Positions 1-7,824 of a stretch of DNA of 64,000 bases are shown here, one piece after another; position 1 is the first letter of the stretch, and every line of letters starts with the position of its first letter. The translations under genes and the position numbers were made by a program. The stretch is from Amycolatopsis jejuensis. Its GTDB lineage: Bacteria; Actinomycetota; Actinomycetes; Mycobacteriales; Pseudonocardiaceae. The stretch is from assembly GCF_000717335.1 (NCBI RefSeq), contig NZ_JNYZ01000030.1, forward strand, positions 46,515-110,514. Direction: 5' to 3'. The notes beneath the pieces are model-generated. The model had not been told where the DNA came from. It ran no database searches and saw nothing but the letters and a program-made list of their open reading frames with translations.

Positions 1-209
1 ACAGCGGTGAGCATCTCCTCGCGCGTGAGCCGTTGGCCGTCACCGCGGCCCAATGCCCACGAGACCCCGCCGCTGGTGGTCGCGACCGCGGGTGCGCCCG
101 CGCGTTCGATGGCCACCGCACTGCCCGCGTCCCACGCGTTCGGCAGCACCAGTACGCCGCTCGCGTGCTGTTCGCGGAAGAGCTTTGCCTTGTCTCGCAA
201 CGATTCCAT
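1..209 (-). CDS. Isocitrate lyase/PEP mutase family protein, 3' end cut by window edge
   Basis: About 69 N-terminal residues are visible. They match the start of the PEP mutase/isocitrate lyase superfamily: a short lead helix, then LPNAWDAGSA and ATTSGGVSWALG, the first strands of the TIM barrel that bind small 2-oxo acids or phosphonates. The ATG has a GGAGG box about 6 bases upstream. The catalytic loop lies beyond the edge, so lyase, mutase and hydrolase members cannot be told apart. It reads away from the deformylase gene behind it. Confidence 0.85.
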   Translation of the reverse strand, partial: MESLRDKAKLFREQHASGVLVLPNAWDAGSAVAIERAGAPAVATTSGGVSWALGRGDGQRLTREEMLTA

Positions 210-314
210 GAGGTTCCTCCCCGGACGTCACCCCGGGTGGGGCGACTGCGGAGCAACGTATCAGCGACCACCGACAAAAACCGGCGGCCGAGAATTCGAT
301 CAGGGCAGAACTCG

Positions 315-998
315 TCAGAAAAGTTCGAACCCCAGCGCTCGCGCGGCTTCCGCCGGGGTCGGTTGCGACCATCGGCGCGCGACGGCCTCGTGCGTGGACA
401 GCGAGCGCAACTCGGCCCGGTCGAGGTACAGGATTCCGTGCAGATGGTCCGTCTCGTGCTGGACGATTCGCGCCGGCCATCCCGACAGCTCCTCGTCCAC
501 CTCCGCACCCGTTTCGTCGTGCGCGCGCAGCCGGACCCGCAGCGCTCGCGACACCACTGCCTGCCAGCCCTGCACGCTGAGGCAACCCTCGAAGAACGCA
601 GCGCGCTCCTCGCCAACCCGCGTGTACGACGGGTTCACGAGCACGCGAAACGGCAACGGCGCGATCCCTCGAGTGGCGAGCGTGGCTTCCGGGACACCGG
701 GCCGCTCACGCGCGCCGTCCTCGACCACCGCGATCCGCACCGGCAGGCCGATCTGCGGCGCGGCGAGCCCGACGCCCGACGCGGCTCGCATGGTCGCCTT
801 CATACCCTCGACCAGCCCGCTCAGCGCCGTGTCGCTCAGCTCGCTGTCGTATGGTCGCGCGGCGGTACGCAGTACCGGATCCCCGGCTTGCACGATCGGC
901 CACGGCAATGGCGTGGCGAGCAGTTCGTCGACCTGTTCGGCGAGCACCGGCAGTCCCCTCTCCAACCCGGGGCCACCCAGCCGATGCCCCGCCCGCAT
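315..998 (-). CDS. def: Peptide deformylase
   Basis: Removes the N-formyl group from nascent proteins; a cytosolic metalloenzyme. All three signature motifs are visible: GVGLAAPQIG, EGCLS with the metal-binding Cys, and QHETDHLHG with the two His ligands and catalytic Glu. The N-terminal extension before the catalytic core resembles other actinobacterial deformylases. I chose the ATG at 998; an in-frame TTG at 1043 would add 15 residues but would crowd the divergent aminotransferase start at 1054, and neither start has a strong ribosome site. Probably a secondary copy, because no fmt gene is adjacent. Confidence 0.85.
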   Translation of the reverse strand: MRAGHRLGGPGLERGLPVLAEQVDELLATPLPWPIVQAGDPVLRTAARPYDSELSDTALSGLVEGMKATMRAASGVGLAAPQIGLPVRIAVVEDGARERPGVPEATLATRGIAPLPFRVLVNPSYTRVGEERAAFFEGCLSVQGWQAVVSRALRVRLRAHDETGAEVDEELSGWPARIVQHETDHLHGILYLDRAELRSLSTHEAVARRWSQPTPAEAARALGFELF

Positions 999-1053
999 GA
1001 TCGCACCCGCGCAGACCACGACACCCGGCCGGGGATCAGGCAAGCTGGCAGCC

Positions 1054-2250
1054 GTGGCCTACGACGTGAACGCAATCCGCAAGCATTTTCCCGCTCTCGA
1101 GGGCGGCGCCGCCCACTTCGACGGACCCGGTGGTACCCAGGTACCGGACGCGGTCGCCGAAGCAGTGTCCTCGACACTGTGCGCCGCAATCGCCAACCGC
1201 GGCACCGTCACAGCGGCCGAACGCCGCGCGGACGGCGTAGTGCGCGAAGCGCGGCAAGCCGCCGCCGACCTGCTCGGTGCTCGTCCTGAGGGCGTCGTAT
1301 TCGGGCGCAGCATGACGCAGCTGACGTACGACTTTTCGCGCGCGCTCGCGAAGGACTGGCGCGAGGGTGACGAGGTCGTGGTCACTCGTCTCGACCATGA
1401 CGCCAACATCCGTCCCTGGATGCAGGCTGCCGAGTCCAGGGGCGTGACCGTGCGCTGGGCGGACTTCGACCCAGCGACAGGCGAACTGTCGACGTCCTCG
1501 ATCTCTTCGCTGCTCACTGACCGGACGCGGCTGGTGGCAGTCACGGCTGCCGCGAACCTGCTCGGTACGCGTCCCGACATCCCCGCGATCACCGCAGCGG
1601 TCCGCGAAGCAGGTGCGCTCAGCTACGTCGACGGCGTGCACCTCACGCCGCACACGCCGGTCGACGTCGTGGCTCTCGGTGCCGATTTCTACGCCTGCTC
1701 GCCGTACAAGTTCCTCGGTCCGCACCACGGTCTCCTGGTAGCAGCGCCTGAGCTCCTGGAGACACTGCGTCCGGACAAGCTGTTGCCGTCGAGCAACGCC
1801 GTACCTGAGCGCTTCGAACTGGGCACGCTGCCGTACGAGCTCCTCGCCGGGACTACCGCTGCTGTTGACTTCCTCGCCGACCTCGTGCCAGGTGAAGGCG
1901 ACCGTCGCGAACGCCTGCGTACGTCGCTCGAAGCGCTGGAGGCGCACGAAGACGCGCTGCTGCAGCGTATGGACAACGGGCTCGCCCAGCTGTCGCGCGT
2001 AGTGCGTTACGGCTCGCCGACGCGCCGTCGTACACCGACTGTGCTCTTTTCTGTCACCGACAGCACGCCGCAAGCCGTGTACGAGCACCTCGCGACGCGT
2101 GGGGTCAACGCCCCCGCGTCGACGTTCTACGCCATCGAATGCTCACGGCATCTCGGCCTGGGCGACACAGGTGCCGTACGCGCAGGCATTGCGCCGTACA
2201 CGACCGCAGCGGAGGTCGACTTACTGCTGAACGCCGTCGCGGAGCTGTGA
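1054..2250 (+). CDS. Cysteine desulfurase-like PLP enzyme (class V aminotransferase fold)
   Basis: 398 residues in the class V aminotransferase fold. Segments FDGPGGTQVP, VVTRLDHDANI and ACSPYKFLGPHHG match the cysteine-desulfurase-like family modelled as TIGR01976; the Lys in SPYKF is the expected PLP Schiff-base residue. The true substrate of this family is not established. The start is GTG (VAYDVN); the frame is open far upstream over the deformylase gene, but that extension is non-protein-like. The stop overlaps the next ATG by one base, so it is probably co-translated with the enoyl-CoA hydratase. Confidence 0.85.
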   Translation: MAYDVNAIRKHFPALEGGAAHFDGPGGTQVPDAVAEAVSSTLCAAIANRGTVTAAERRADGVVREARQAAADLLGARPEGVVFGRSMTQLTYDFSRALAKDWREGDEVVVTRLDHDANIRPWMQAAESRGVTVRWADFDPATGELSTSSISSLLTDRTRLVAVTAAANLLGTRPDIPAITAAVREAGALSYVDGVHLTPHTPVDVVALGADFYACSPYKFLGPHHGLLVAAPELLETLRPDKLLPSSNAVPERFELGTLPYELLAGTTAAVDFLADLVPGEGDRRERLRTSLEALEAHEDALLQRMDNGLAQLSRVVRYGSPTRRRTPTVLFSVTDSTPQAVYEHLATRGVNAPASTFYAIECSRHLGLGDTGAVRAGIAPYTTAAEVDLLLNAVAEL

Positions 2251-2978
2251 TGAGCATCGAGACGACGGTCGACGGGCAAGTCACCACCATCACGATCAAC
2301 CGGCCCGAGAAGCGGAACGCCCTCACGAAGGCGATGTACACGGCCCTGGCAAAGGGCTTCGATGCCGTACGAACACCTGTCGTCGTGCTGACCGGCGCTG
2401 GCGGCACATTCACCGCAGGCAACGACCTCGGCGACTTCCTTGCGCACGAAGCCGGTGACCCGACGAAGACCCCCGTACGCGCCTTTCAGGAAGCACTGCT
2501 CGCGACGGAGGCCGTAGTCGTCGCGTCGGTCGACGGTCCGGCTGTCGGCATCGGCGCGACGTTGCTGTTGCACTGCGACCTCGTCTACGTCACAGAGCGC
2601 AGCTACCTCCAGTACCCGTTCGCGCGGCTGGGACTGGTGCCGGAATTCGGCAGCAGCTACGCCCTGCCACGCCGTGTGGGACCACAGCGTGCGGCAGAGC
2701 TACTCCTGTTCGGCGAGCGGCTACCTGCGCGCGAAGCAGCGCAGCTCGGGTTGGTCAACGAAGTGCTGTCAGACACCGCAGCGCTCAGCAAGCGGGTGTC
2801 GGAACGCACAGCGACGCTCGCCGAACGGTCAGTGCGCGCCCTAAAGTCAACACGCGCACTGCTGCGCGACCGCACGGATACGAGCGTCGAAGCGCGAATG
2901 GACACGGAAACGGCGTACTTCGCCGAACTGCTGCACGACCCCGACACTGTCGCATCCTTACGCGCGAAGCTCGGCTAG
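2250..2978 (+). CDS. Enoyl-CoA hydratase/isomerase family protein
   Basis: 242 residues of crotonase fold: NRPEKRNALT near the N-terminus, the first oxyanion strand and loop in TFTAGNDLGDF, and the second oxyanion segment in VDGPAVGIGATL. The usual second catalytic Glu region reads PFARLGLVPEFGSS. Likely acts on an acyl-CoA in beta-oxidation or a related pathway; hydratase versus isomerase cannot be decided. The ATG overlaps the TGA of the preceding PLP enzyme. It converges with the TetR gene, the two ends overlapping by 4 bases. Confidence 0.9.
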   Translation: MSIETTVDGQVTTITINRPEKRNALTKAMYTALAKGFDAVRTPVVVLTGAGGTFTAGNDLGDFLAHEAGDPTKTPVRAFQEALLATEAVVVASVDGPAVGIGATLLLHCDLVYVTERSYLQYPFARLGLVPEFGSSYALPRRVGPQRAAELLLFGERLPAREAAQLGLVNEVLSDTAALSKRVSERTATLAERSVRALKSTRALLRDRTDTSVEARMDTETAYFAELLHDPDTVASLRAKLG

Positions 2979-3571
2979 CGACGACGCCGCTTCTCGACTG
3001 CAGCATCGAGAAGCGGACCTAGCTCGACCACCACCGTGTCGAGTGGTGAGATGTCCCGCTGCGCACGCGCCAGCACAACAGCGCCTTCCAGAGTGCTGAT
3101 CATCAACACTGCCAGCGAAGCAGCGCGCGGCGCCGAGACGCCCATCTGCTCGAGCGCGGACACGATGGGCCTCCGCCATTGCGCGAAGGCGTCGTTCGCG
3201 CGTTCCCGCAACGGTTCGCTCGCCGCAGCCGTGTCGGTGACCGTCGCAACTAGCGGACAGCCACCGTCGTAGCCGATCTCGAGGAACTCTCGCCGCCACT
3301 GTTCGATAATTGCCGCGAAGAGCGCCGACGGCCTCGGGTCAGCGAGGGAATCGAGCGCACGTGTTACGCGGCGCGCGGCGTAACGGCCCGCCCAGTCGAC
3401 CGCTTCGGAGAACAGCTGCTCCTTACCCCCGGGGAAGTAGTGCTGAAGCGAACCCCGCGGGGCCTCGGCATGCGCCACCACTTCGCGCAGTCCGGTGCCG
3501 CTCAAGCCTTGCGTACGCAGCAGTTGCGCAGCGCTGTACACCATCCGGTCGCGCGCCGGCCGTTGCGTCAT
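2975..3571 (-). CDS. TetR/AcrR family regulator
   Basis: 198 residues. The N-terminal HTH is clear (VYSAAQLLRTQGLSGTGLRE, then VVAHAEAPRGSLQHYFPGGKEQLF) with a C-terminal ligand domain of the usual length. The ATG has a strong GGAGGAGG box. It lies downstream of, and overlaps by 149 bases, the GNAT gene on the same strand, so the two are probably co-transcribed. The likely operator is the pair of palindromes at 4021-4076, which lies at the start of the GNAT gene (inference). Confidence 0.9.
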   Translation of the reverse strand: MTQRPARDRMVYSAAQLLRTQGLSGTGLREVVAHAEAPRGSLQHYFPGGKEQLFSEAVDWAGRYAARRVTRALDSLADPRPSALFAAIIEQWRREFLEIGYDGGCPLVATVTDTAAASEPLRERANDAFAQWRRPIVSALEQMGVSAPRAASLAVLMISTLEGAVVLARAQRDISPLDTVVVELGPLLDAAVEKRRRR

Positions 3572-4034
3572 GGAGCACCTCCTCCGTCACCGTGAGTTCG
3601 AACTCGTTCTCGCCGGCGAAGGCCGGTGCGAAGCCGAACCCACACGCACGCAGCAATCCTTCCGCAGCGACGTTGCCCTGCTGCACGGTGGCGTGCAGCG
3701 TCCAGCCGCGCCACTGTGCACCCTCGGTGACCAGCGCGACCAGACCGCGGCCGATCCCGCGCCGCTGCCACCCATCGGCGACGAGCAGGCCAAGCTCGGC
3801 ACGGCGCTCGCCGTCCGGGACCGCGTTCAGCAGGCCCGCCGGGGTGCCCGCCACCTCGGCGACAAGCGCGGTGCCGGCAAGGAGGAACCGCTCGTACCGG
3901 GCCAGGACCGACCCGGGTTCGAGCGTGCGGGGCAGGGTGAACCGGCGGCGCAGCGACTCCGGGGAACACGCGTGCACGAGGTCGGCGACGGAACCGGCGG
4001 TGGCCGGACGAACGCTCGTCATGACAGTCGTCAT
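3423..4034 (-). CDS. GNAT-family N-acetyltransferase
   Basis: The acetyl-CoA loop is visible as QRRGIGRGL, followed by the terminal GNAT helix LLRACGFGF and strand. The recognisable domain ends almost exactly where the downstream TetR ATG begins; the last roughly 50 residues are read inside the TetR gene in another frame and look non-homologous. That suggests lost stop or frameshift, or a harmless tail. Start is uncertain: ATGs at 4034 and 4022 bracket a palindrome and neither has a ribosome site, so leaderless initiation is possible. Confidence 0.75.
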   Translation of the reverse strand: MTTVMTSVRPATAGSVADLVHACSPESLRRRFTLPRTLEPGSVLARYERFLLAGTALVAEVAGTPAGLLNAVPDGERRAELGLLVADGWQRRGIGRGLVALVTEGAQWRGWTLHATVQQGNVAAEGLLRACGFGFAPAFAGENEFELTVTEEVLHDATAGARPDGVQRCATAAYARLERHRTARSGGACRGPAGFASALLPRG

Positions 4035-4076
4035 AACGTCAGAGTGACACGTGACAGCCGCTATGACAAGCGTCAT
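4021..4076. promoter_or_regulatory. Two ATGAC-N4-GTCAT palindromes 42 bp apart
   Basis: Perfect 5-bp inverted repeats lie at 4021-4034 and 4063-4076, exactly four helical turns apart, with further GTCA/TGAC half-sites between them. They cover the start region of the GNAT-TetR pair, so they are good candidates for the TetR operator. This is inference from symmetry and position only. Confidence 0.42.
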
Positions 4077-4337
4077 GGAAAATGTCACGCTGCCGACACG
4101 GCTCGTGCCGCCCGCAACCCCCGGACCCGGCGACCAGCCACCGGTTTCGGGTAAGGCAAATTCACGTTTCGTATCCGCAGTACCCCATCGGCGGTAATTC
4201 CACCGATTAATCGGGCGATGACCACGATGCGTGTCCGGCGAGCCTCTTCGGGTGAAAACGGTTCCCGATACCTTCCGCGGACGTGATTTTTCCCTATCTT
4301 TGTCTTCGACGTTCCGGTAGGCGAAAGGGACACGGTC

Positions 4338-4760
4338 ATGACCCAGTCACTCGAGGTCCCGACCAAGGAATTCTGTCTCGACTGGACGATGGACGGCACC
4401 GAAGGCGGCCGGGTCCACTTCACGCTGTCCGGTCAGGTGAGCCTGCTCGACGACAAGCGGTTCTACAAGGTCGACGGCGTCTTGTACATCGCCGACGGCA
4501 GCGCGTACTGCCGGGAGATCGGGAACCCGCGGCTGCACGTCCGGCGCAACGGTGTCGAGGTGACCGGGCGGCAATGGGGCTGGGAACCGGTCAGCTCCCG
4601 CAAGAGCGCGAACCGGCTGTGCACCATGGACGGCTATTTCGTGCGCACCGGTTACTGGGCGCCCGCCGATCGCTCCATCCAGCTCGGAATCGTCGCCGAA
4701 CAGGGGATCACGCGGCGCCGTTCACACAGTGCGACCGCGACCATCCGATTGGTCGAATGA
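4338..4760 (+). CDS. Hypothetical protein, 140 aa
   Basis: Not recognised. The ORF has actinobacterial third-position bias and a purine-rich GAAAGGGA box before the ATG. The product is soluble, with no signal peptide or membrane segment, and rich in short beta-like stretches (VHFTLSGQVSLLDDKRFYKV, VDGVLYIADGSAYC). Four Cys and several Trp are spread along it without a zinc-type spacing. It is monocistronic between a 250-base gap and a 367-base gap, so context gives no function. Confidence 0.62.
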   Translation: MTQSLEVPTKEFCLDWTMDGTEGGRVHFTLSGQVSLLDDKRFYKVDGVLYIADGSAYCREIGNPRLHVRRNGVEVTGRQWGWEPVSSRKSANRLCTMDGYFVRTGYWAPADRSIQLGIVAEQGITRRRSHSATATIRLVE

Positions 4761-5127
4761 CCATTTCCCGAACGACGGGAAAATCCGGTTATTTGTTCGG
4801 AAATACGCGCTGGAAACGCCTGCCGTAAAAGGTTCCAGGACCAGGGCGCGGGGAAACACTGGATCAACATTCCGTGTCCGGCCGGGGAATCGCATTTCAC
4901 CCAGTGAAACACACAGGCGGAGACGGTCCATGCATTGTTGGTACCGCCCCGCAATCACGGCTGCGCCGTATTGCCCGGATTGGCCTGGACCACCTCCGGT
5001 CGATGTCACCCACACGTGTGGTCGACCGGGCGGGAAGTAAGGAGAAACACACCGAATCCCCAGGAAAAACGTGAAAAACGTTGTCCGGGACACAGCGCTC
5101 GCGCGCGCAGCGGAGGACCATGGAGGT
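4761..5127. other. Intergenic stretch without a recognisable gene
   Basis: About 370 bases of locally lower GC. No frame has a plausible start with coding bias. Nothing beyond possible promoter sequence for the gene at 5128 is seen. An in-frame GTG at 5071 preceded by AGGA is an alternative start for that gene. Confidence 0.5.
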
Positions 5128-5751
5128 ATGCGGAACAACTCTCGGGCAGGCAGACCACCACATCTCTGTAAACGATTGCTCCGGCGGCTCGGGGCAGCGC
5201 GCAATCCGCTCGTCCGCCGGTCGGACCGGGTCGAGGGCTTGCTCGCCGGAATTGCCGTGCTGATTGCTTTGCTGGCGGTTCCGTTCGCGATGGCGATCGG
5301 CAGCGCGGACATCGCGGCCGAAACCGCCGCATCGGACGCGCAGCTGCAGTCGCGGCACCAGGTCACCGCCACCGTGCTCACCACGGCCGCGCAACCGGTG
5401 GCCTCGGTCGGCGACACCGCGCCGATCGCCAACAACGCACGCGTGAACGCAGTCTGGCAGCCGATGAACGGCGCGACGCGCACCGGGATGATCACGGTCC
5501 CGAACGGCTCGGCGACCGAAGGCACCACCACGCCGATCTGGCTCGACCAGGCAGGCAAGCAGACCACCGCCCCGCTGACCCACGCGGACGCGGTCACGAA
5601 CGGAATCCTGGTCGGCGCGTTCACGTGGCTGTGCGTGGTCGCCGTGCTGGCAGGCGCGTTCTGGGTGGCGCGCCGGGTGCTGGACCATCGGCGGGCAGCC
5701 CGCTGGGCGGACGAATGGGCGCAGTTCGCCGGTCCGGAAGCCGTTCGCTGA
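5128..5751 (+). CDS. Rv1733c-like membrane protein
   Basis: 207 residues with the layout of the mycobacterial Rv1733c family: a basic N-terminus ending in NPLVRRSDRVEG, a first membrane helix (about residues 33-53), an extracytoplasmic region of about 100 residues, and a second helix (about 165-187) followed by a conserved-looking RRVLDHRRAARWADEW tail. Function is unknown in the family; in mycobacteria the gene belongs to the dormancy regulon. Start at 5128 chosen by resemblance to the family and nearby GGAGG boxes. Confidence 0.75.
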   Translation: MRNNSRAGRPPHLCKRLLRRLGAARNPLVRRSDRVEGLLAGIAVLIALLAVPFAMAIGSADIAAETAASDAQLQSRHQVTATVLTTAAQPVASVGDTAPIANNARVNAVWQPMNGATRTGMITVPNGSATEGTTTPIWLDQAGKQTTAPLTHADAVTNGILVGAFTWLCVVAVLAGAFWVARRVLDHRRAARWADEWAQFAGPEAVR

Positions 5752-6673
5752 GGTAGGCGGGCTTTTCAGGGGGACGTTCGCGCGGTTGCCCGCGCTCGGG
5801 GCCTCGGCTTCTCGCGGAGGGTTGAGTTGCCGGGGGTTAGGCGGGGTGGGGTCGTTCGCCGGGGGCGGGCTGGGGTTTCCGTGCCGTGCATCGGCGCACG
5901 GGCGGTCGGCAGAACGCATCCGGTGTCCGGGACGCTCGTCGGCGGACAAGCCATTCGTGGGGTGCACGGGCAGTCGGTGCAGTTCGCGGGCGCGCGGACG
6001 GTTAAAGCAGCTCGCTAGGGCACGGGCAGCGGATGCAGCCCGCCGACGCCCGAACGGACGGGGTCGGCCGGAGCAGCGCGGGTGGTCTGCGCAGCTCACC
6101 GACGGGCTCGGAGTGGCTCCCGACCGGCGACCGCGAGGGCAGTCCGTGCCACTCACCAACGCGCTGGCAACTGCACACAACCCGCTGCCGCGCGGGCGGT
6201 CTGCGCAGCTCACCCACAGGCTCGAAGTTGGTCCCGGCCCGCGACCGCGAGGGCAGTCCGTGCCACTCACCAACGCGCTGGCACTGCACACAACCCGCAG
6301 CCAAGCGGATGGTCCACGGCTCACCAACGCCCTGGCAACTGCGCACAACCCGCAACGGCGCGAATGTGTCCGCACAGCTCACCGACACGCACGCACGCCG
6401 CACAAAGCGCCAACTCGACCCCGCCCCACCCAGCCGCGACGAACCACCACCGGTGACCCATCAGCAACCCCCATTGACCCAGAGAAACCGCTATTCGCCG
6501 GCCCGGAGGCAGCCGTCGTCCCCCTGCTGCCTCCGGGCCCGGCTGCGGCGGACCGGCGGGGCGACACCCCCAGCGTCGCCCCGGGCGGTGCTACGCCTGC
6601 TGCATTGTCCGGGTCGGGCGAGTTAGCCACCAGCTAACCGGCCCGGGCACAGTCTTGTGGAGCGGCCGGGCGA
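5752..6673. other. Long intergenic region, mostly repeat
   Basis: Over 900 bases without a convincing gene. Long open frames on both strands are low-complexity (Arg/Pro/Ala) and shift relative to the repeat period, as expected of non-coding GC-rich sequence. The second half holds the tandem array listed separately; the last part is the promoter region of the EspR-like gene. Confidence 0.65.
6084..6360. repeat. Imperfect tandem array, unit about 114 bp, 2.5 copies
   Basis: Copies begin at 6084, 6198 and (truncated) 6311 with GGTCTGCGCAGCTCACC or a close variant. Each full unit also carries CGCGAGGGCAGTCCGTGCC and CACCAACGCGCTGGCA. The period is roughly constant, copies differ by scattered substitutions and small indels, and there is no intervening unique spacer. 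Confidence 0.7.
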
Positions 6674-6717
6674 TTGTCAACTCTCCGCTAATCTGAGATA
6701 GTTGCGTTAGCTGAGAG
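6674..6717 (+). promoter_or_regulatory. Promoter of the EspR-like/ImmA operon with overlapping dyad
   Basis: TTGTCA (6674-6679) and GATAGT (6697-6702) are separated by 17 bases. An 11-bp inverted repeat with one mismatch, CTCTCCGCTAA (6681-6691) and TTAGCTGAGAG (6707-6717), overlaps the promoter. The arrangement suggests repression, perhaps autoregulation by the gene at 6749 (inference). Confidence 0.5.
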
Positions 6718-6748
6718 CAATTAGTGAACAGGGGAGGGGCGGAGCAGC

Positions 6749-7198
6749 ATGTCCGAAGACACCGAGGCCGCAGATGCCCGGCCCACCCTGGCCGCCAGAC
6801 TCGACGACCTCTTCCGCACCGTGCGTCCGCAGGGGCGGCATTGGACGAACGCCGAGGTTGCGGCCGAGTTGAAGCGGGTGTCTCCGGAGCTGAAGGTCGG
6901 CGGGGTGTACCTCTCGCAGCTGCGCACCGGCAAGCGCACCAACCCGTCGCAGGAACTCCTCGCCGCGCTGGCGAAGTTCTTCGGGGTCTCGGTCGCCTAC
7001 TTCTTCGACGACGAGGTCGCCGGGTCCGTGTTGTCCGAGCTGGCCGCCGTGGAGGCGATGCGGCAGGCCGGGGTGCGCGCGGTCGCGATGCGTGCCGCCG
7101 GGATGCGCGAGGAGAACCTGCAGGCCATCACCACGATCATGGACCAGTACCGCAAGATGCAGGGCCTTCCGCCGGTCACCGACGAAGCGGCCCAGTGA
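6749..7198 (+). CDS. EspR-like helix-turn-helix DNA-binding protein
   Basis: 149 residues. It parallels mycobacterial EspR along its length: FAARL-type start (LAARLDDLFRTV), the winged helical HTH with YLSQLRTGKRTNPS, then FFGVSVAYFFDDE and a C-terminal dimerisation helix (MRQAGVRAVAMRAAGM). EspR is a nucleoid-associated regulator of ESX-1 genes; this homologue need not share that target. It overlaps the ImmA/IrrE gene by 4 bases (GTGA), a pairing typical of regulator plus protease modules in which the peptidase cleaves the repressor. Confidence 0.8.
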   Translation: MSEDTEAADARPTLAARLDDLFRTVRPQGRHWTNAEVAAELKRVSPELKVGGVYLSQLRTGKRTNPSQELLAALAKFFGVSVAYFFDDEVAGSVLSELAAVEAMRQAGVRAVAMRAAGMREENLQAITTIMDQYRKMQGLPPVTDEAAQ

Positions 7199-7737
7199 GC
7201 GGCACCCCGCCCGAAGCCCCGCAGCGGCGCGAGCAGCTGCGGCGGATGCGCGACGAGGGGGCCCGCCGGATCGCCGACCTCGGCCTCCCCGCGAAGTACG
7301 ACCTGGCCACACTGTGCGAGCGCCTCGGCGAGATCCGCGAACGGCCGATCACCCTCGTCCCGCTGCCCATGCCGGCGTCGCACCCGTGCGGCATGTGGGT
7401 GGCCGCACGGGGCGAAGACCTGATCTTCTTCGACGCCAACACCACCGGGGCGCACCAGGAGCACATCATCTTGCACGAGCTCGGTCACATCATCTGCTGT
7501 CATCGCGGCTCGGGCGTCCTGGACGACGAGAGCGCCCGCTCGCTCTTCCCCAACCTCGACCCGGACATCGTCCGCGACATGCTGATGCGTGCCACCTACG
7601 ACGACGTCCAGGAACAGGAAGCGGAAATCATCGCCTTCCTGCTGTCGGAACGCATGGGCACCCCGGCCGAGCCGATCGCCGACAAGCCCGCCGCCGGGGA
7701 GAAGCCCCTCGACCGGATCGAGCGCACCCTCCTCTGA
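7195..7737 (+). CDS. ImmA/IrrE family metallo-endopeptidase
   Basis: 180 residues with the zinc motif HELGH (in IILHELGHIICC) and a downstream acidic segment EQEAEIIAFLL that supplies the third ligand in this family. ImmA/IrrE peptidases cut HTH regulators in response to stress or signals, so the overlapping EspR-like protein is the obvious partner (family knowledge plus context). GTG start inside the stop of the previous gene. Its 3' end converges on the KS-ACP-AOS gene, leaving 87 bases between. Confidence 0.9.
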   Translation: MSGTPPEAPQRREQLRRMRDEGARRIADLGLPAKYDLATLCERLGEIRERPITLVPLPMPASHPCGMWVAARGEDLIFFDANTTGAHQEHIILHELGHIICCHRGSGVLDDESARSLFPNLDPDIVRDMLMRATYDDVQEQEAEIIAFLLSERMGTPAEPIADKPAAGEKPLDRIERTLL

Positions 7738-7824
7738 CCGAGCCGGTTGAGGCCTGGCGTACTTGCAGCCGCTCCCGCGCCGGGCACGTCGAGCTGAGGA
7801 CTCGGTGACGATCCCCGCCGTCCG

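Noticed and set aside
7..1053. N-terminal extension of the PLP enzyme at 1054
   Set aside because: It runs antisense through the deformylase and PEP-mutase genes and has no family similarity; the GTG at 1054 gives normal length.
4897..6375. 492-codon minus-strand frame covering the Rv1733c-like gene and the 6-kb array
   Set aside because: Low-complexity product following DNA repeats (for example GEWHGLPSRS in another frame); no start site or homologous motif.
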